Shown: piece after piece, positions 1-13,755 of the stretch
Layout: each line of letters opens with the position of its first letter
Position numbering within the stretch: position 1 is the first letter of the stretch
Source: Panorpa germanica
Taxonomy: Eukaryota; Arthropoda; Insecta; Mecoptera; Panorpidae
DNA length: 64,000 nucleotides
Direction: 5' to 3'
Assembly (NCBI GenBank): GCA_963678705.1
Contig: OY783206.1
Coordinates: 12,039,807-12,103,806 of the forward strand
Program-made: the position numbers and the translations under genes
Notes under the pieces: model-generated
The model's input: the letters and a program-made list of their open reading frames with translations, nothing else
The model's database searches: none
What the model was told of the DNA's origin: nothing

Positions 1-75
1 ATTATATGGACAGTTTATACCCCACAACTTGTTTTAAGTATGAGTCGCCGCCGAACTCTCGCAATTTGAACTATA
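1..75 (+). repeat. right end of a TIR MITE (family A), cut by the window edge
   Basis: Ends in the same inverted-repeat terminus as the copies at 24441-24653 and 26320-26537: the block with AAGTATGAG, GCCGCCGAACTCTCG and a terminal CTATA. The left part lies outside the window. Same orientation as the 24.4 kb copy. Non-autonomous; nothing coding. Confidence 0.6.
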
Positions 76-3000
76 TATATCTTATTTAGTGATACTTAAT
101 TACAAGTAATAATTATTTAAATAAAATACATGTAACTAAAATTAATGTTTAAAGTTTAAATTTAAATAAAAATCCAATTTTATATAAAAAACACATCGAA
201 TTATATACAAAAAAAAGTAATTTAAATGTAATAGCTAAACATAAAATATAAACTCGTGTATTATTTAACGTAACATGTTTTACCGAACGTTACGTTTTAT
301 AGTTTACCGAAGCGCAAGAGATATTTTTAAAAATTATTTTTCAAAAATTTTGAGGATTTAAAAAAAAAGTAAAACCTTTAAATTTTTTACATTCCATTAA
401 AAACACCTGTTGTACCTGTTTTATTACAACACAGGTAAAATTATAAAAGTTAAAACCAAAATATGGTTTCATAATGGTAAAAAAAAATTATTTTAAAAGA
501 TAAATTTAGGAGAAATTATATTGAGTAAGGGTATACATTCGTCATATTCTCTGTGCTTGAAAGGGGGTTCTTAGAAAAATATAGTCAATAATATTTATAA
601 AACATTTTGCGTTATTTGCGTTTAAAGTGCGTTATTAATCAAGAATCTATATCATTTTTTACATAGAACAATTTTCTTTTCAAAGTAGTTTACTTAAATT
701 AATTACTTTTCTGTAATTTCTTTTATTGCTATTTATAATGTTTTTACATTTATATATTTAGAATTTTTAAAAGACATCAAACTTTAACACAGAGTATTTT
801 TAATTAGGTTTTATCAAATTAACATAAAATATTATTATACAATATTATTTTGAAATAAATGGTTTATGTATATTTGATTTTATTGCCCGAGGTATGGGTA
901 TGCAGGAATGTTGTGATGTATAGGCCATCATATTATCATTCATATTATGGGTAGGTGCGAACATGGGCGTCCGCGGGTTGGGGAAAATAAGTCACTTAAC
1001 TACCATCTCAGAATTTTGAGTTTTAAACTTGATGCAATGGAGCTGTGACTTGTTTATAATAGATACTACGATATTTGAAGTTTGAAAGTATTCTGTCAAA
1101 CTTTCTGCGCACGCCTATGGGTACGTAATACTAACTCGTAATAACTGTATATTAAAACATGTTTATCATATATATTTACTTATCAATAAAAAATATTTCC
1201 TTATTAATTTGTGTGTTTGACTGGTTTATTAGACTTTGTAATATGAAACAGTACATTTGATTAAATTTAAATGATTTTTATATTAAAAGTACTGAATGAT
1301 AGGTTTTAACAATAATTTTTAAGATAATTCTAAACCGTTTAAAAGCCCCGGGCTAAACAGAACGAGCAGCATTTTCCCATACCAATGTTTGCTGTAACCC
1401 TCTCTAAGAACTAAATTCAATCCAGTATATATTTTTATAATCTGCAAGTGGACCCTTTTGCAAAATTTCAGTTTCATTTTACGCTTCGCCACACGTGTCC
1501 TTTTATATTTATTTGAGGTGGATGGTATTATTTACTAATTATCAGAATATTTATTAAAATATATTTTAAGGTTAATATCTAGTTTATTTTACAACACAAG
1601 GTGATACATGAACAGTATTCGTTTTCACTTGTTAATCTGAATATTTACGTTATACAAGTCATCTACGACTGTGAAAAAGGCAAAATACGATGTTACCACA
1701 GTTTGATATAATATGGAGAGAGATTATTTAAGACGTTAACATTTATATAAAAAAATAATTGCTTGCAAGAAAGGTATTATTTCATTATATATACAAATAT
1801 TTAATTAATTTATTTAGCCTTCAAAGACGCAGATCAGTGTCGTATTATATATAAAATCAAGACTTATCAAAGTTGATATCTATTTCCTATACTTGTAATC
1901 CGAAGTTTCCTGTTTTCTTTCATATTATACAACAAAATTTTATGTTTAGTTTTATTTGAGTATTTGCACTATCGAGGTAACTGGAACGTAGTATGTGTTA
2001 TTGAGCTATTTATTTTGAAAATGAAACAAGTCTATAAACTATAGGCAAATTTTTACGCCTTAAAAATTAACAGTTTTTCAAAAGGGATACTTTCTTTTTA
2101 AAAATTTTTATCGTACAGAGATGAACATATAAGAAAGAAGTAAAGATAATTTAACCTTGAAGTTGGAATATTCCACGCAAAATTGAACATTTTCTCTTGT
2201 GTAAATTCAACAACTCTTTTATAAATGGCTAATCTTGATTTATTAATTACTGCATACATATATAAATACTTCTGGGTGGAACGATCCTATTAATATGAAC
2301 AGTCTTTCAGCATTACACAAAAAAACATACAATATATGTATATATGTAGGAAAGTGTAAAAGATAGTTTATTTATATAATTTCAGTGGTATTAGTTTTGT
2401 TCCTCTCTGCCTCCGTACACCGTGGTGTTTTGCGAAAGATTTAGAAGCTGACGAATAGCTCTATAACTAAACCGACTGTTGCAAATGCGTAGGCGATCGC
2501 ATAAATATAAGTTAATTTTAGAATTAAAATGAAACAGCAATAGTATTTCTTATATAAATTTAGTGGTTAATTAGAATGAGACAAAAAACATCTCTCTACT
2601 AGTATTTCGTAAACAAAATTGTCTTTAAATATTTATTATTCGGATGCCAACTACAATCACTTTTTGCATATATTTATGTAACAAATTAATGGTATTTAAA
2701 TAATATTATCTTGAAAATCAAGTATTTAAACAAGTTGGGAACGCTATAGGCTTAGGAGATATAGCATACTTATTTTTAACATGCGTAAACCTAGAATTTA
2801 ACATTCCTGTATAAAAGTTCAAAATTCAATTCAACTCTGCAAAGAATGAACTGTTCCTTTTGCAAAAACGATTCACGAACCAATTCCATGTTCCCATTTA
2901 TATTATTACAAAAAATTGTTTAATATGTAAAGTAATTATTGTAATTTAAATGTTAGTGTCTTAAATAATCTCATTTCACATTGCGTCACACCGTAACTTG

Positions 3001-3807
3001 CTTGTTGCAGATGTAGATGACGTGTAGAACGAAAGCCACACAGAAAACGTTAGTATTAAGTTGTTAATAACAAGTGACAACGAATATTGTTAATGTAAAT
3101 TTTTAATAGACAATCGCATAAAAAATATGTGAGTATTAATCTGAATTTAAATCTTTACTCATATGTATGTATTCTACATATTTCTTAGAATATATGCTAC
3201 TAGATGGTAGTAATTTCGTTAATTTTATGGACGAAATAACTTTGTACGTTATGTTATTAACATTTGAGCTAGCCCGCTTGCTGGCAATCAATTTGAATAG
3301 TTACAATACACAAATAGGCATTTTGTGTTTATCTCAAAGTGGTTCCTTTCTTGGATACTTCAATGACAGAGACGTGACACAATTTTGTAATATACAGCAT
3401 GTAAAATTGTTACTTTATTTTATAAATACTAAGCGGGTGTAACAACATACTCGTAATATTGTGACTACATCATAATACTTATAAATAGTAATATCCAACA
3501 AAACTCAAAGTACATTACGAGTATAATATGGACAACAGCCAAAAATAAGAAAGCGATGTCATTATACAATAAAGGTTAAGGTAAGAATGAGACAAAAAAT
3601 GAAATGAAAGACATTCAGGTGAATAAGGTCACAGGGTGTTTTAGAAGTAGGTCACACATTTTCTTCCAATTTTTTTATTATTATTATATATTACACAAAA
3701 TACAAATTTGTACACCTTGTACCTAATTCCATAAACATGTTATTTATGACTGATAAATTTCAAGATATTTCATTAATATTTTTAAATGTGTAAAAATTGT
3801 ATGACAA

Positions 3808-3808
<1 letters not shown>
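76..3808. other. AT-rich non-coding stretch, part of alpha-actinin intron 1
   Basis: No reading frame with a recognisable protein, no RNA gene and no clear transposon ends. The one frame of 91 codons near 3.2 kb has low-complexity composition and no family resemblance. Since alpha-actinin is transcribed leftwards from 7251 and the next coding exon was not found, this stretch is probably intronic. Confidence 0.4.

Positions 3809-3840
<32 letters not shown>
3809..3840. repeat. (TA)n microsatellite
   Basis: Sixteen uninterrupted TA units. Followed by further TA-rich sequence to about 3910. Confidence 0.9.
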
Positions 3841-3843
<3 letters not shown>

Positions 3844-4199
3844 GTATATACAACTGTATACGAAAGATAAAAATTTGATAAAGAAGTATATATGTTATAT
3901 GTATATATAATTTAACTCCTGCGTAAAACAGTATTTGCATAAATTATTCATTTCATGTGTTTACATTATATTGCCATGGAAATTTTCAGAATTATCGGTC
4001 ATTCGTTACAACGCTATAACTCAAGAACCGTCATAAACATGGTGGTACTTTTAAGGTTAAGGAAAGTGGATGATACTAGTCTATTATGTGTCTAAAGACA
4101 GTACTTCATCATAGAGCCGCTTTTAAAAACCACCACAAACGACTTAAAATAATGCTAAAGATAACCTATTTTCAAATTCCGCTAAATATTTAAGAAAGA

Positions 4200-4382
4200 T
4201 TAAAAAAGAAATAATAAATTTTTCCGATGATAAGTTCTATAATCGGCGACCGCTGTTCTCTCATAAGTTTTATAATTATGAGCCAAACTCAGAAAATATA
4301 GCACTAGTCCGTGGATCGAACCTGAAGACACAGAAGACTAGCGTCAAGCATAGATGTTCTCGGTCACTGTGCCGTCATGCAT
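4200..4382 (-). repeat. tRNA-derived SINE candidate
   Basis: On the minus strand a pol III A-box-like block (GGCACAGTGACCG, plus positions 4361-4373) is followed about 40 nt later by a near-perfect B box, GGTTCGATCC (4313-4322). That is the spacing of a tRNA-like head. No full tRNA cloverleaf is evident, and AT-rich sequence follows downstream, as in a SINE body. The 3' limit is a guess. It could also be a decayed tRNA pseudogene. Confidence 0.45.
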
Positions 4383-6051
4383 AATGGATACTCTGTCAAC
4401 AATTTTAATTAATTTCTTACTTGTGTCGTTAAATGTACTACAAATTTGTTGCAGAATTTACTTTCGCGACTATAATCGAAACCGATTGATAAATACAACT
4501 CTAAAAACACAAATACATTCATAGAAGTAATAGTATATGAATAATTATATAATTGGAACAAAAACCTTACGTTAGCTAACACATTCTTAACTTGGAGGAC
4601 ATAGTGGTGTTCAACATTAAGAATATACTAAACTAAAGATATATTTACGACAGTCTTATGAAATGCATTTCAGTTTTGAAATATTATATGGTTACCACAA
4701 AAAAAAAATATGACAAGTTTAGTTGCCAAAATATATAATTACTTAAATGTATGTCATGTATTTTGGTGTATATTTTTATAGCTTGCTTGAAATCGTGCTA
4801 AAAGGTACCTCAGTAGTAAAATCAATGTCACCTATAAACGAGAAACACTTGTTGGTACTTGGAATATATATGCTAAACACATATGCATTGAAAAATAACT
4901 TTTGTTTGCATCATCTGATGTACTTTATTTTGATTTATTGTTGTCAAGTTGTTGCCAAAATTTAATTTAGGAAATTATGCACCTATTTATAAAGAAACAG
5001 AAAATTTCTAACTAAAACATTTTTAAATTCCATTTAACATCTTAATTTTTATTAAGTAAAAGTTGAAGAATATATTCAAATAATTTATTTCTTGTTTGTA
5101 AGTTGTTTACCTAGTTTTAAAATAACTCGTACAATGGATCCATTGAAAGTGTTCGACCCAAGTAGAGTTTCTCTGTGTAATGAAATTTGAAGGTGTCTAA
5201 TTTTTCTTTTTTTAAATCATCAGCTGTCTATCTATAGATTACAAGATATTCGAGTATTTCGGTTCAAAACATTTTAAAATTGTTTTGTTTTAAAACAGCG
5301 ATAAAATTCACAACAAAAAATAATTTCGTGACAAGTTAAATCGCACTGATAGATAAACAATGTCGTAATAGCAATATATATTTTTATTAGCTTTTCAAAG
5401 ACTGAAATTTGTCTAAACAGTCGTGGTGTCATAAATAATTCTATTTGTGCATGTTTTACAAAGTTATTGAGGTTTTGTTAAATCAATAATTAATAAGTAA
5501 TATCATATTCTGTATTATTTATTGTTGCATGTATAATTTCTTATAAAAAAATAGTAATAACTAACATGCTATGTCTCATGATACACTAAAATAACTTTAT
5601 ATCTGAATTAGCTAAAAATATCTTTAACAAGAATTCTAAATATCTACAATTTGTTCTGTCGTGTCGCGATAATAAAATATGTATGCAATCTAAAATATTT
5701 TGTTATCATAGGTTACCCCAAATATATACATTTATTTGTCTATTAAAAAAAAGAATTTGTTATTTGTATATAAATATGTAATTAGTAATAGTAATTTGTA
5801 AACACAGTTTAAATAAAGTATATCTATTTTAATCGTATTGACTCCACTATAACTTAAAGTAAAAGTTAAAAGAAAGAGTTGCATTTTTAAGAGGCGATAT
5901 AAATCCTTATAATTTGATACCAATATCAGTGTGCTAATAATTAGATATCTATTAAAATCTGCAAGCTAAATCCATTTAAAATATTTTTTTTAAATCATTC
6001 ATTTCGGAATTATAATAACAAACTGCTGAAATATGACAGATTTTTTTCTAT

Positions 6052-6135
6052 TTTGGCGAAGGCGGGCGTTGGCGTTAGAGCATCGTCTTTTAGACGTACA
6101 GCGTCGGTTGTGAGTCGACGCCAAGTAGGCGTACC
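6052..6135 (+). repeat. tRNA-like / SINE-head remnant
   Basis: GC-rich island in AT-rich surroundings with a D-arm-like TTAGAGCATCG, a short hairpin of CGTCT and AGACG, and a degenerate B-box-like GGTTGTGAGTCGACGCC. The anticodon loop is too short for a working tRNA, so I read it as a decayed tRNA-derived repeat. Confidence 0.3.
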
Positions 6136-7134
6136 CAAAAATAGTTTGGAAAACTTTTATCAGAGTATTAAATTACTTATTTTAAAACTAGAAAATGTTT
6201 TAACAAATTAAAACTGAGATCAGATCAAAATTAGTTTTATTTTAAATATGTTAAAAGATTAATTAATTTAGATATAATTTAGATTTAAAAATTCTGTATT
6301 TTAATTGTAGCGTTAAAATAGTAATTAAATTAGGAATATATTTTAGGGTCGGATTAAAAACACAGGTATAATAATGTTGAGGTAAATGTTATGTGCTAAA
6401 TATGTAAATTTATAAAGATCTATCTCAACATGTTTTAGAGTTTAAATATTTTACATGCTTGAAAGTTTATGTGAGAAATAAATGATAACATTCTAAAAAT
6501 ATATTATAAATAGGTATAATATTTGAAAAGATTAGATAAACATTTGAAAGTCTCGAATTGTTTTAAGGAATTAATATAAAATATGATCAAACTCATAATA
6601 TTTATGATTTTTTATGGCTTGGCAATAATTGTAACAAACGTACTAAACTTTTATGTGTATTGGGGTTCATAATAACAATTTTAAATTATTTAATGGAGAT
6701 CTAGTCTAATGAAATATTAACTGTTTGACCTACGTAGAAGTACATAATGCAATGACATTTCAAATCTGTCATAGACAATAAATGCATTTACAGAAATTAT
6801 CTACAAAACAGAACATGCATTAAGATAGAGTAAAAAATATTTTAACAATAGTTATTTATGCATTAAATATGTTTCACAAACAGTTGAGTGACGCATTCTA
6901 AAAATACACCAATAATGACATTCTCAATTGCAGGGGCTCAGCTATTAATAAATCTTTTTTAATTTATATTTTGTGTTAGCCAAAGAGACGCTTAGAAAAA
7001 CATAACCTCAATTCTGTGTTAAAAAAAACTTGTATAGAACACCATGACAACTAGATTACGGTCTAAAACTTAGAGTGATAATTTAGATTAACAAGTTCTT
7101 AAAATAACAAAGCAACAAATTTTAAAAAACTGAC

Positions 7135-7251
7135 CTTTTTCTGTTGTTTTTCCCAAGCGGGATCAAGGAGTCCTTCTCGTTCCCATTCTTCTTCAGGTTC
7201 CATATAACCATCTCCGTAAGCATCCATACCTATTATTCCGTTGTCCATCAT
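7135..7251 (-). CDS. Actn: alpha-actinin, first coding exon
   Basis: The 39-codon exon starts with ATG ATG and encodes an acidic leader followed by [20 protein letters not shown], the lead-in to the first calponin-homology domain of alpha-actinin, an actin-filament crosslinker of Z-discs and adhesion sites. The family match is strong: this motif is nearly invariant in insect alpha-actinins. The exon ends exactly at a codon boundary with AAG followed by a GT donor (GTCAGT, plus 7129-7134). The actin-binding domain, spectrin repeats and EF-hands are not in the window; I looked for the next exon down to position 1 and did not find it, so intron 1 is likely over 7 kb. The first of the two ATGs was chosen as start; the second would remove one residue. 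Confidence 0.9.
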
Positions 7252-7460
7252 CTCAAAACACTCAATAATAAAATATTTTCAGATTTACAAAAACCCGAAA
7301 ATTCGTTTCAATAAGTTTATTCAATAAAATATAAAAATTAAAATTCGTTTTATTTAAAATAATGTCCGTGCATGCACGGATCGAGATGGCGACTCGCGCA
7401 CCCTGCCCGGTCCCTAGAGCTACTGACTTTCGTTGTGTATTAAACAGATGCGCATAGTCT
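7252..7460 (-). promoter_or_regulatory. alpha-actinin 5' UTR and probable promoter region
   Basis: Immediately upstream of the alpha-actinin start. The part from about 7365 to 7465 is markedly richer in G+C and CpG than its surroundings, as often seen around transcription starts in AT-rich insect genomes. No TATA box or initiator can be assigned with confidence, and a 5' UTR intron is possible. Confidence 0.35.
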
Positions 7461-10400
7461 ACGCGCAGATGTGTGAAAGAGAAGGAAATATATTGTGTTT
7501 CACGTTACGCCCACCTTAAATTCTCAACAATTATGCAAATTATCTGAACTTGAAACTTTAAAAACAGCGGGAAATTTAAACACAGTTCTTAATTTTTCTT
7601 CAAGTAAAATTTACTTTTTACATTAAATTCAAATAAAACATTACAATTATAATAATCAACATACAATATAAATATTTTTCCTTTTTTATTTATGTTGCTT
7701 TTTGGCTCATTTACATACATAAAACAACAGATATATTTATTTTGGGAAATCGGACAATTAAATATAATATTTTGATCCACAAACTTTCAACAACACAGAT
7801 TTTAATCCAATATTTATTACTCGGAATTTCACTAGTTAAATATACATAATTGTAAATTACCGATTTCCCATACATAATGACGATTTTTTTACTGGAATTA
7901 AAGCGCGATATTTGCGTAATATAATATTATTTTATTTGCGTTTGACAGTGGTTTTTAAGTAATAGATGAATTCATTAACCAAATCATCTGAGTTAGCAAT
8001 ACACGGCATGCGGTAAGCATGTCAAAGAAACTGCCAAGATTTGTATAAGATTGCTATAATATTTACATTACATTTTCTACTATTTGTGTAAATGCATAAT
8101 TTTCTGAACACAATAATCTTTACATATTTCCACTGACGACACAATCTTTATATAAATTATAATAATTTTATACAAATCTCAATAAAAATATATTTGTACT
8201 GTCTCATGTTATTGATGTTGCCTACCCTTTAGGATGTGAGCCATACAAATATATTTTTACATGTTTTTGATAATAATATAAAAATATTTTATGTTATTCC
8301 TTTTATTAATCAACAGTTAAATCGCTTTGGATAAGATTTTATATTTTTTTTTCTTATTTGGATATGATATACAGTCAATTTTTTAAATATTTTTGTCTTA
8401 TTTTATAATTTTACGTATAAAAACATTTTCAACATTTTTCATTTATATATATTATATATATTTTTTTCATAAATTACTAATTTACCTACGTGGTAATTAA
8501 AATATATATTATTAGTTTCACAAACGTTTATAGCAATATTTTAATATATTTTATTATATGTGTTTTGTCTCTAAAATTTATCACTTATATTATGTTGTTA
8601 TTTGTATATGTTATAACTTAGACGGTTTATAGTTCGCATAAAACATTTTTAAACGTGCGCGCAAATAAAAGAAGACACGCTTGATTTAATAGGAAGCTTA
8701 AAATTACATAAATTGTGTTTATTTAATTATTAAATTGGTTTTACCAAAGACGCAAACTTTAATATGTTTCTATTTATTGACTGTAGATGGCAACAGCAAT
8801 GATTTGAAACTTCGATAAGATGAATAATGTTCAGAAATAAAATTGCATTGGTTATGTAAGATGAATTCAAAACTCGTTGTGATCACGGACCGGTGCTATT
8901 CATTAAAGGCTATCTCACACTGCAATGAACAGCTTATGACGCCAATTTTATTAATATGGGGTGTTGGAGTTAATTTACATAAGCAAACATTATCATGAGA
9001 TGAAGATGAAGTTGAAGTTTAATGTTTGTCAATTGAAGGAAATAAAATTACATTATTATTACCGACGGATCCGATGGGAATGAACAAAGGGTATTTCACA
9101 CAAGTATGTTCCTATAAGTACTATGAGTAAATCGCAGTGCGGCACTTTGATGTACCTTTGTGTAAACCATATTATGAATACATACTTCTACGGTACATTG
9201 GTGTATTGATAAACATTAAAATAGAAACTTCTTCTCATGGTAAAGAAACTAGAATTGAAATGGTTACAGCAAGTCCAGCAATGGAACATTATTCATTTTA
9301 GCGATATCCTTTCACACTGTAATGTAAGGTTTGTTCGCGTTACAGTTCTTTTTGTTAGTTTTCTATACATGTATTCTTTCTCTTTCTCCCCAACTCTTTT
9401 TTATATTAAACAGAAAGAGTACAAACATGTTTTACTTCTGTTGTAAACTAGATGTGAGAGTGCATAAGATATAAATAAATGATATGTGATAGAAAGAGAA
9501 AAAAGATGTGCACATTATTATTATATGTAATTAGCATTATAACGGAATAAACCTTAAGTATCATGTAAGTTTACTGTAAATTTTGCGTTATATTAACGAT
9601 TTTTTCTTATAAAATTTTAAAACTTAACTTAGATAATATATTTTATATGTTAACAAAAACAAAATTTAATAGAAAATGATCACAAATTTTACGATGTGCT
9701 TTTTGTTTTTCGTGCTGCACGTTACACATAATTAAACATATAAATAATCAATAATGTAGCAAAATATATTCTAGAATAGATCCGTCTCTTATATGTTGTT
9801 GAGACAAACTTATGCATAGCCAGTGTTGCTAGAAAGAGACTAATATAAGAAATATCCTGTTATTGTAAAAAAGAAGAATATATCTTTCTCTCTCTAGAAT
9901 TTCTCAACATTTTAATTTCAACCCCCCGAGGAGGATACACTGGGTCTTTCTAAGGATACAAAATTGAAATTTCATACTCAATTTTTATTGCACAATTCGG
10001 TTCTACAGTTTTCTTGCAGATTAGCTCGCATTTTTTAAGTGAAAATGTCTTTATTTAACAATATTAGTTTCAAACATTTTTCTCTGTTCATGGTGGAAAA
10101 TTTGTGGTCAGTTATTATTTTTAAAGTTTTATTTAATGAACTTATATCCAATTCATTTCACAGTCAAAAATTTGGAGCTCTTACATTTTTACACCCTCAT
10201 GTGGAATTATGTATTTTTATAGCGAAATTTCGAAAATTTCAACGTTGCTTAGAAGACCCAGTAAATATTTCTTATAATTTTTTTTTGTTTATACATTTAT
10301 ATCTTATATTATTACAATATTTTAAAATTACAAAATATTCTGAGAAAATTTCTCTTTAATTTAATTTTAGTTTATGATAAATTTTGAGACATTTTTCAAA

Positions 10401-11500
10401 AATTTTACAACATTAGTGATGAACACAGATCGAGAGATTTCTTTCAGAAATTAAAAACAATTAATTCATAAAGCCGTCAGCAGAGGCGCTTTATATAAAA
10501 CATTTTTTTTTTATAGAATTATATTTAATAATTAAATAAATCCTGAGATTTTGTTTTTGTATTTCCGACGAAGTGCTTTTACATTATTAATATTTTTCAA
10601 TAAATATCGAGAACTTAACAATTATATTATTTCAAAATTGTGCTGTTATTTTTAATATGAAAAATTTGTGCAAAATTTCAGTTTAGTGCAAATTTTTAAC
10701 ACTTTTCGCTTGTTATTTTTTTTGTTTTATATAATTCAGTATTACTTAGTACGCATGCGTTGTGCGTCTGTAACATTCATATATTTATTTAATATTAATT
10801 TCTATCTTTACTTAATATAAACGATTATATTTAATTAATTTTATTTCTTTCTTTTTGACAAGCCGAATTAATTTTACTAATTGTACGTTATAAACACAGT
10901 CAATAAAAAAGAAAGAAAATAAATCTATGTATAACTAAAACTGTAGGTGGGAATTATACTTTACACCCTACATTAGTTAGGAAAGTTATTTTAGTTTTTT
11001 GGCTGTGATCGAAGCAATAAATAAATTTAACAAATTATAAATAGTGGGTCAATGGACCTGAAAGCGTCAATTAAAATATCGCTTCTAATTTTATGAATTT
11101 TCATTTTTATTGAACAGAAATCTAATACATAAAATGAATTATTTATGTAAATAATAAAAGGGCCTCGTCGAAAACTGTAGCAATCAAAAATATGCAATAT
11201 ACTAAGCTAGTACTAAGATAATATTGCAAGATGCAATAAACTAAGGGCTCCGTTGTACTAAATCCATTTTCCATATCATCCATTGGATATTGTTTCAGTA
11301 GGTTGTACTCGCATTAGCACATTTTATCATGACAAGAAATTTTCAAATTAATGTTTATTAATAAACCACTTTTTATATTTCATAATAGGTATTCATAAGT
11401 CTGAACATCAAAGTACCGCACTGTACATGCATATTCGTAGATAACGTGAGCTGTAACGTGTGTTTGTGTTTCAGAGCGAAATGAAGGGACAACGATACAG
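7461..11500. other. intergenic AT-rich DNA
   Basis: Between the alpha-actinin 5' end and the 3' end of the upstream LIM-RapGAP-BTB gene. Open frames here (for instance near 9.2 and 10.0 kb) are short, AT-biased and unlike any family I know. The only structure seen is the dispersed repeat listed at 9195-9245. Confidence 0.4.
9195..9245 (+). repeat. dispersed repeat (family D), copy 1
   Basis: Shares the block TTGATAAACATTAAA followed by TAGAAACTTC and ATGGTAAAG with 11530-11590 and with 38065-38117. The identity breaks down on both sides, so element ends are not defined. Confidence 0.45.
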
Positions 11501-11529
11501 ATACACAGTGCTGACAGTACAGTACAGAT

Positions 11530-11640
11530 GTGCAGTGGTGTATTAATAAACATTAAAGCAGAAGGTTCATCCCATGATAAAGTGTATTAATGCGAATAAG
11601 CTGAAATACACCCTACTGACAAGTCTGACAGGTCGGCGTC
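11530..11640 (+). repeat. dispersed repeat (family D), copy 2
   Basis: TTAATAAACATTAAAGCAGAA followed by CATGATAAAGTGT and then CACCCTACTGACAAG. The same order of blocks occurs around 38070-38117 and resumes after the inserted LINE at 38702-38760. Confidence 0.45.
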
Positions 11641-11645
11641 GTAAG

Positions 11646-12387
11646 TAGCCTTCATATGGCACGATTTACACGCAATGGGCTTGTGTCCTATTTCTTAGTT
11701 TCTATAAAATTGTCCCATATATTGATAAAGTTGGTTACTAGAACCTTAAATGTTAAATTATTTTTTAATAACTCCTTATATGTTAAGAGATATTAAAATT
11801 AAAAAAGTCATTTTGTCTCTTTAATTATTAAATGGATTCAACGTTGTGCAACATTCCAATTGCATGTGACATCATAACCGCTATCTCTTTTAAACCACAG
11901 AGCGTAAAAGAGATATATTCTTGACAGAACTCTAACAAGTTTACAGGTTACCAACCTTACAGCTCATAAATCTCTGCTATATGTATTTATATATCAAAAT
12001 ATCAAATATGATTTACAGCAATTTCAAGGAATAATAAAATTCCAATATTATACCTGCCGTAACGCGGTTAAATAAAATAAAAACTAATTATTCTTTGACT
12101 TGACTTGATTATTTCGACTACTAACAGCTACAAAACATTACCACAGCAGTGACATACTCAACAAATAACTGACGTTAAAATGCATTTCACGTCATACAAA
12201 TATGGCCGACCATTTCTAGCGCTAAAACTATAATTCAAATTTTTAATTGCTATATCTCCGTCAATATTTAGATATTTAATCAAATAGACACGCCAATATA
12301 CATTTATTAGCATCAATTTCAATCAACAATTGAAAAATCGACCACTAAAAAATGAGGACACAAGCCCATTTGAGTAGGACAAGGCTA
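11646..12387. mobile_element. TIR element of about 740 bp, non-autonomous
   Basis: The ends are inverted: TAGCCTT at 11646 and AAGGCTA ending at 12387, and a 16-nt perfect inverted block AATGGGCTTGTGTCCT (11674-11689) against 12355-12370. No transposase frame inside. Its interior at about 11700-11830 is related, inverted, to 24655-24850. The superfamily cannot be assigned because no clear target-site duplication is seen. Confidence 0.5.
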
Positions 12388-12551
12388 ACCGAATAATGAC
12401 AGCTATAGTATAATCCTACATTTATAGATGGCACTGTATATAATGGTTTAAATTCTCGATATTCATCTTTTTTAACATTTCATAAAATCAATGGATACAT
12501 TATATTTTTGTTTACTTATAATTTTAATAATTTACACCATTTTATTTTAAT

Positions 12552-12646
12552 TCCATTGGTGTAGTCTTTTTACAACATATTCAAATATACAAATTCTTTT
12601 AAAGTAAATATTTATTGAGTTCAGTTTTCTCAACTACACCAATGGA
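12552..12646. repeat. small inverted repeat (hairpin)
   Basis: Perfect 14-nt arms TCCATTGGTGTAGT (12552-12565) and its complement (12633-12646) around a 67-nt AT-rich spacer. A related half occurs near 39.52 kb. Could be a very short MITE. Confidence 0.5.
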
Positions 12647-12649
12647 AGA

Positions 12650-13755
12650 TTATTATAGATATTTATATTTAGAAAGAATCTGATTGAACTTTTTACATTT
12701 TAAAATGAAGAAATCTAATAAACTATGTTAAAAAACGAAGTGTGGCTGATAAATGTTTCCTACCTACACGGCAGTACGAGTAGAGCTAAGAGGCTGTTCG
12801 AGCTAAATTGTGCGTTAGTATACTTTATGCAAACCGTTCAAATTTGTAACATATCTCAAATAATTTGGCAAAGACTTGAATGAAAATATTATATGATTTT
12901 ACATGAACAACAAATGTAGGAAAGCGAAATTAGATTTTAATCTTGAGTTTAGTCTACTGTATAACTTGTATTCATTTTATTTTCTTGCTATAAGAAAGTA
13001 GCAAATAAAATAAGATTCAGTTGCTTTGAATATATAAGCTAGTAAATACGAACATAACTTTTATATATTAGCTACATGCAGAAGTTAAGTTTACGTAAAT
13101 GTTTTTTATTTAGCGGATAAGATAATTTTTAAATGTGTGTTTCTATAATTTTTTAAAATATTCATGTAGTTATAACTATAGTCTGAAAAATTAATTAATT
13201 TTAACGGAATTTTTAAATTGAAACAATGATTGTATAATTTCCAATAGAAGAAATCTAACTTTAATGCTTGAATGTGATGACTTTCAGAGAGTGTTTCTAA
13301 AGCAATAAAAGGATTAATAATACCGTATATTTGTTAGGCAGCGGTGGTGTTTACAACCTTAATAGTCATTGAAAACACTATGAAAAAAGCAATTTTCCGT
13401 TAAACACAGTTATGTGTATTTAAGATTTATCTAACATAACAAAAGTTGCATGTTATGTTAAAATTAATTAACAGGTAGACAATGTAATATTCTAATTAGT
13501 TTGTAGTAAGCCAACAGGTGTGAAACTTGCACTGCAAGATAGTTTTCTACCTGGGAACCTAAAATGCAACGTTTTGTGATTTGTTTTACTGTTTTTGGAC
13601 ACATAATCATAAACCTTCTTAAATGGACCGTCTTAAGGATTGAATCCTTATTTAATCCGCTTCAGATAAAATATTTCTAGGTTCTACCAAATATTATGAA
13701 TGAAAGATACGACAGTAGTTTAATAATTCAGTGACTTATTTTTTGAAAAATCGCT
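12650..13755. other. intergenic AT-rich DNA, nothing seen
   Basis: No coding signal, RNA gene or clear repeat end recognised. Confidence 0.4.

Noticed and set aside
3167-3442. 91-codon plus-strand frame
   Set aside because: AT-biased composition, no start context, no family resemblance; long frames of this size occur by chance here.
3809-3840. Regular repeat considered as a CRISPR-like array
   Set aside because: Plain TA microsatellite in a eukaryotic genome; no spacers.
1-7134. Search for the second alpha-actinin exon (CH1 domain)
   Set aside because: No minus-strand segment encoding the conserved CH1 start was found, so no further exon is called.
10039-10359. 106-codon plus-strand frame
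   Set aside because: Phe/Leu/Ile-rich translation typical of T-rich noise; no splice or promoter context.
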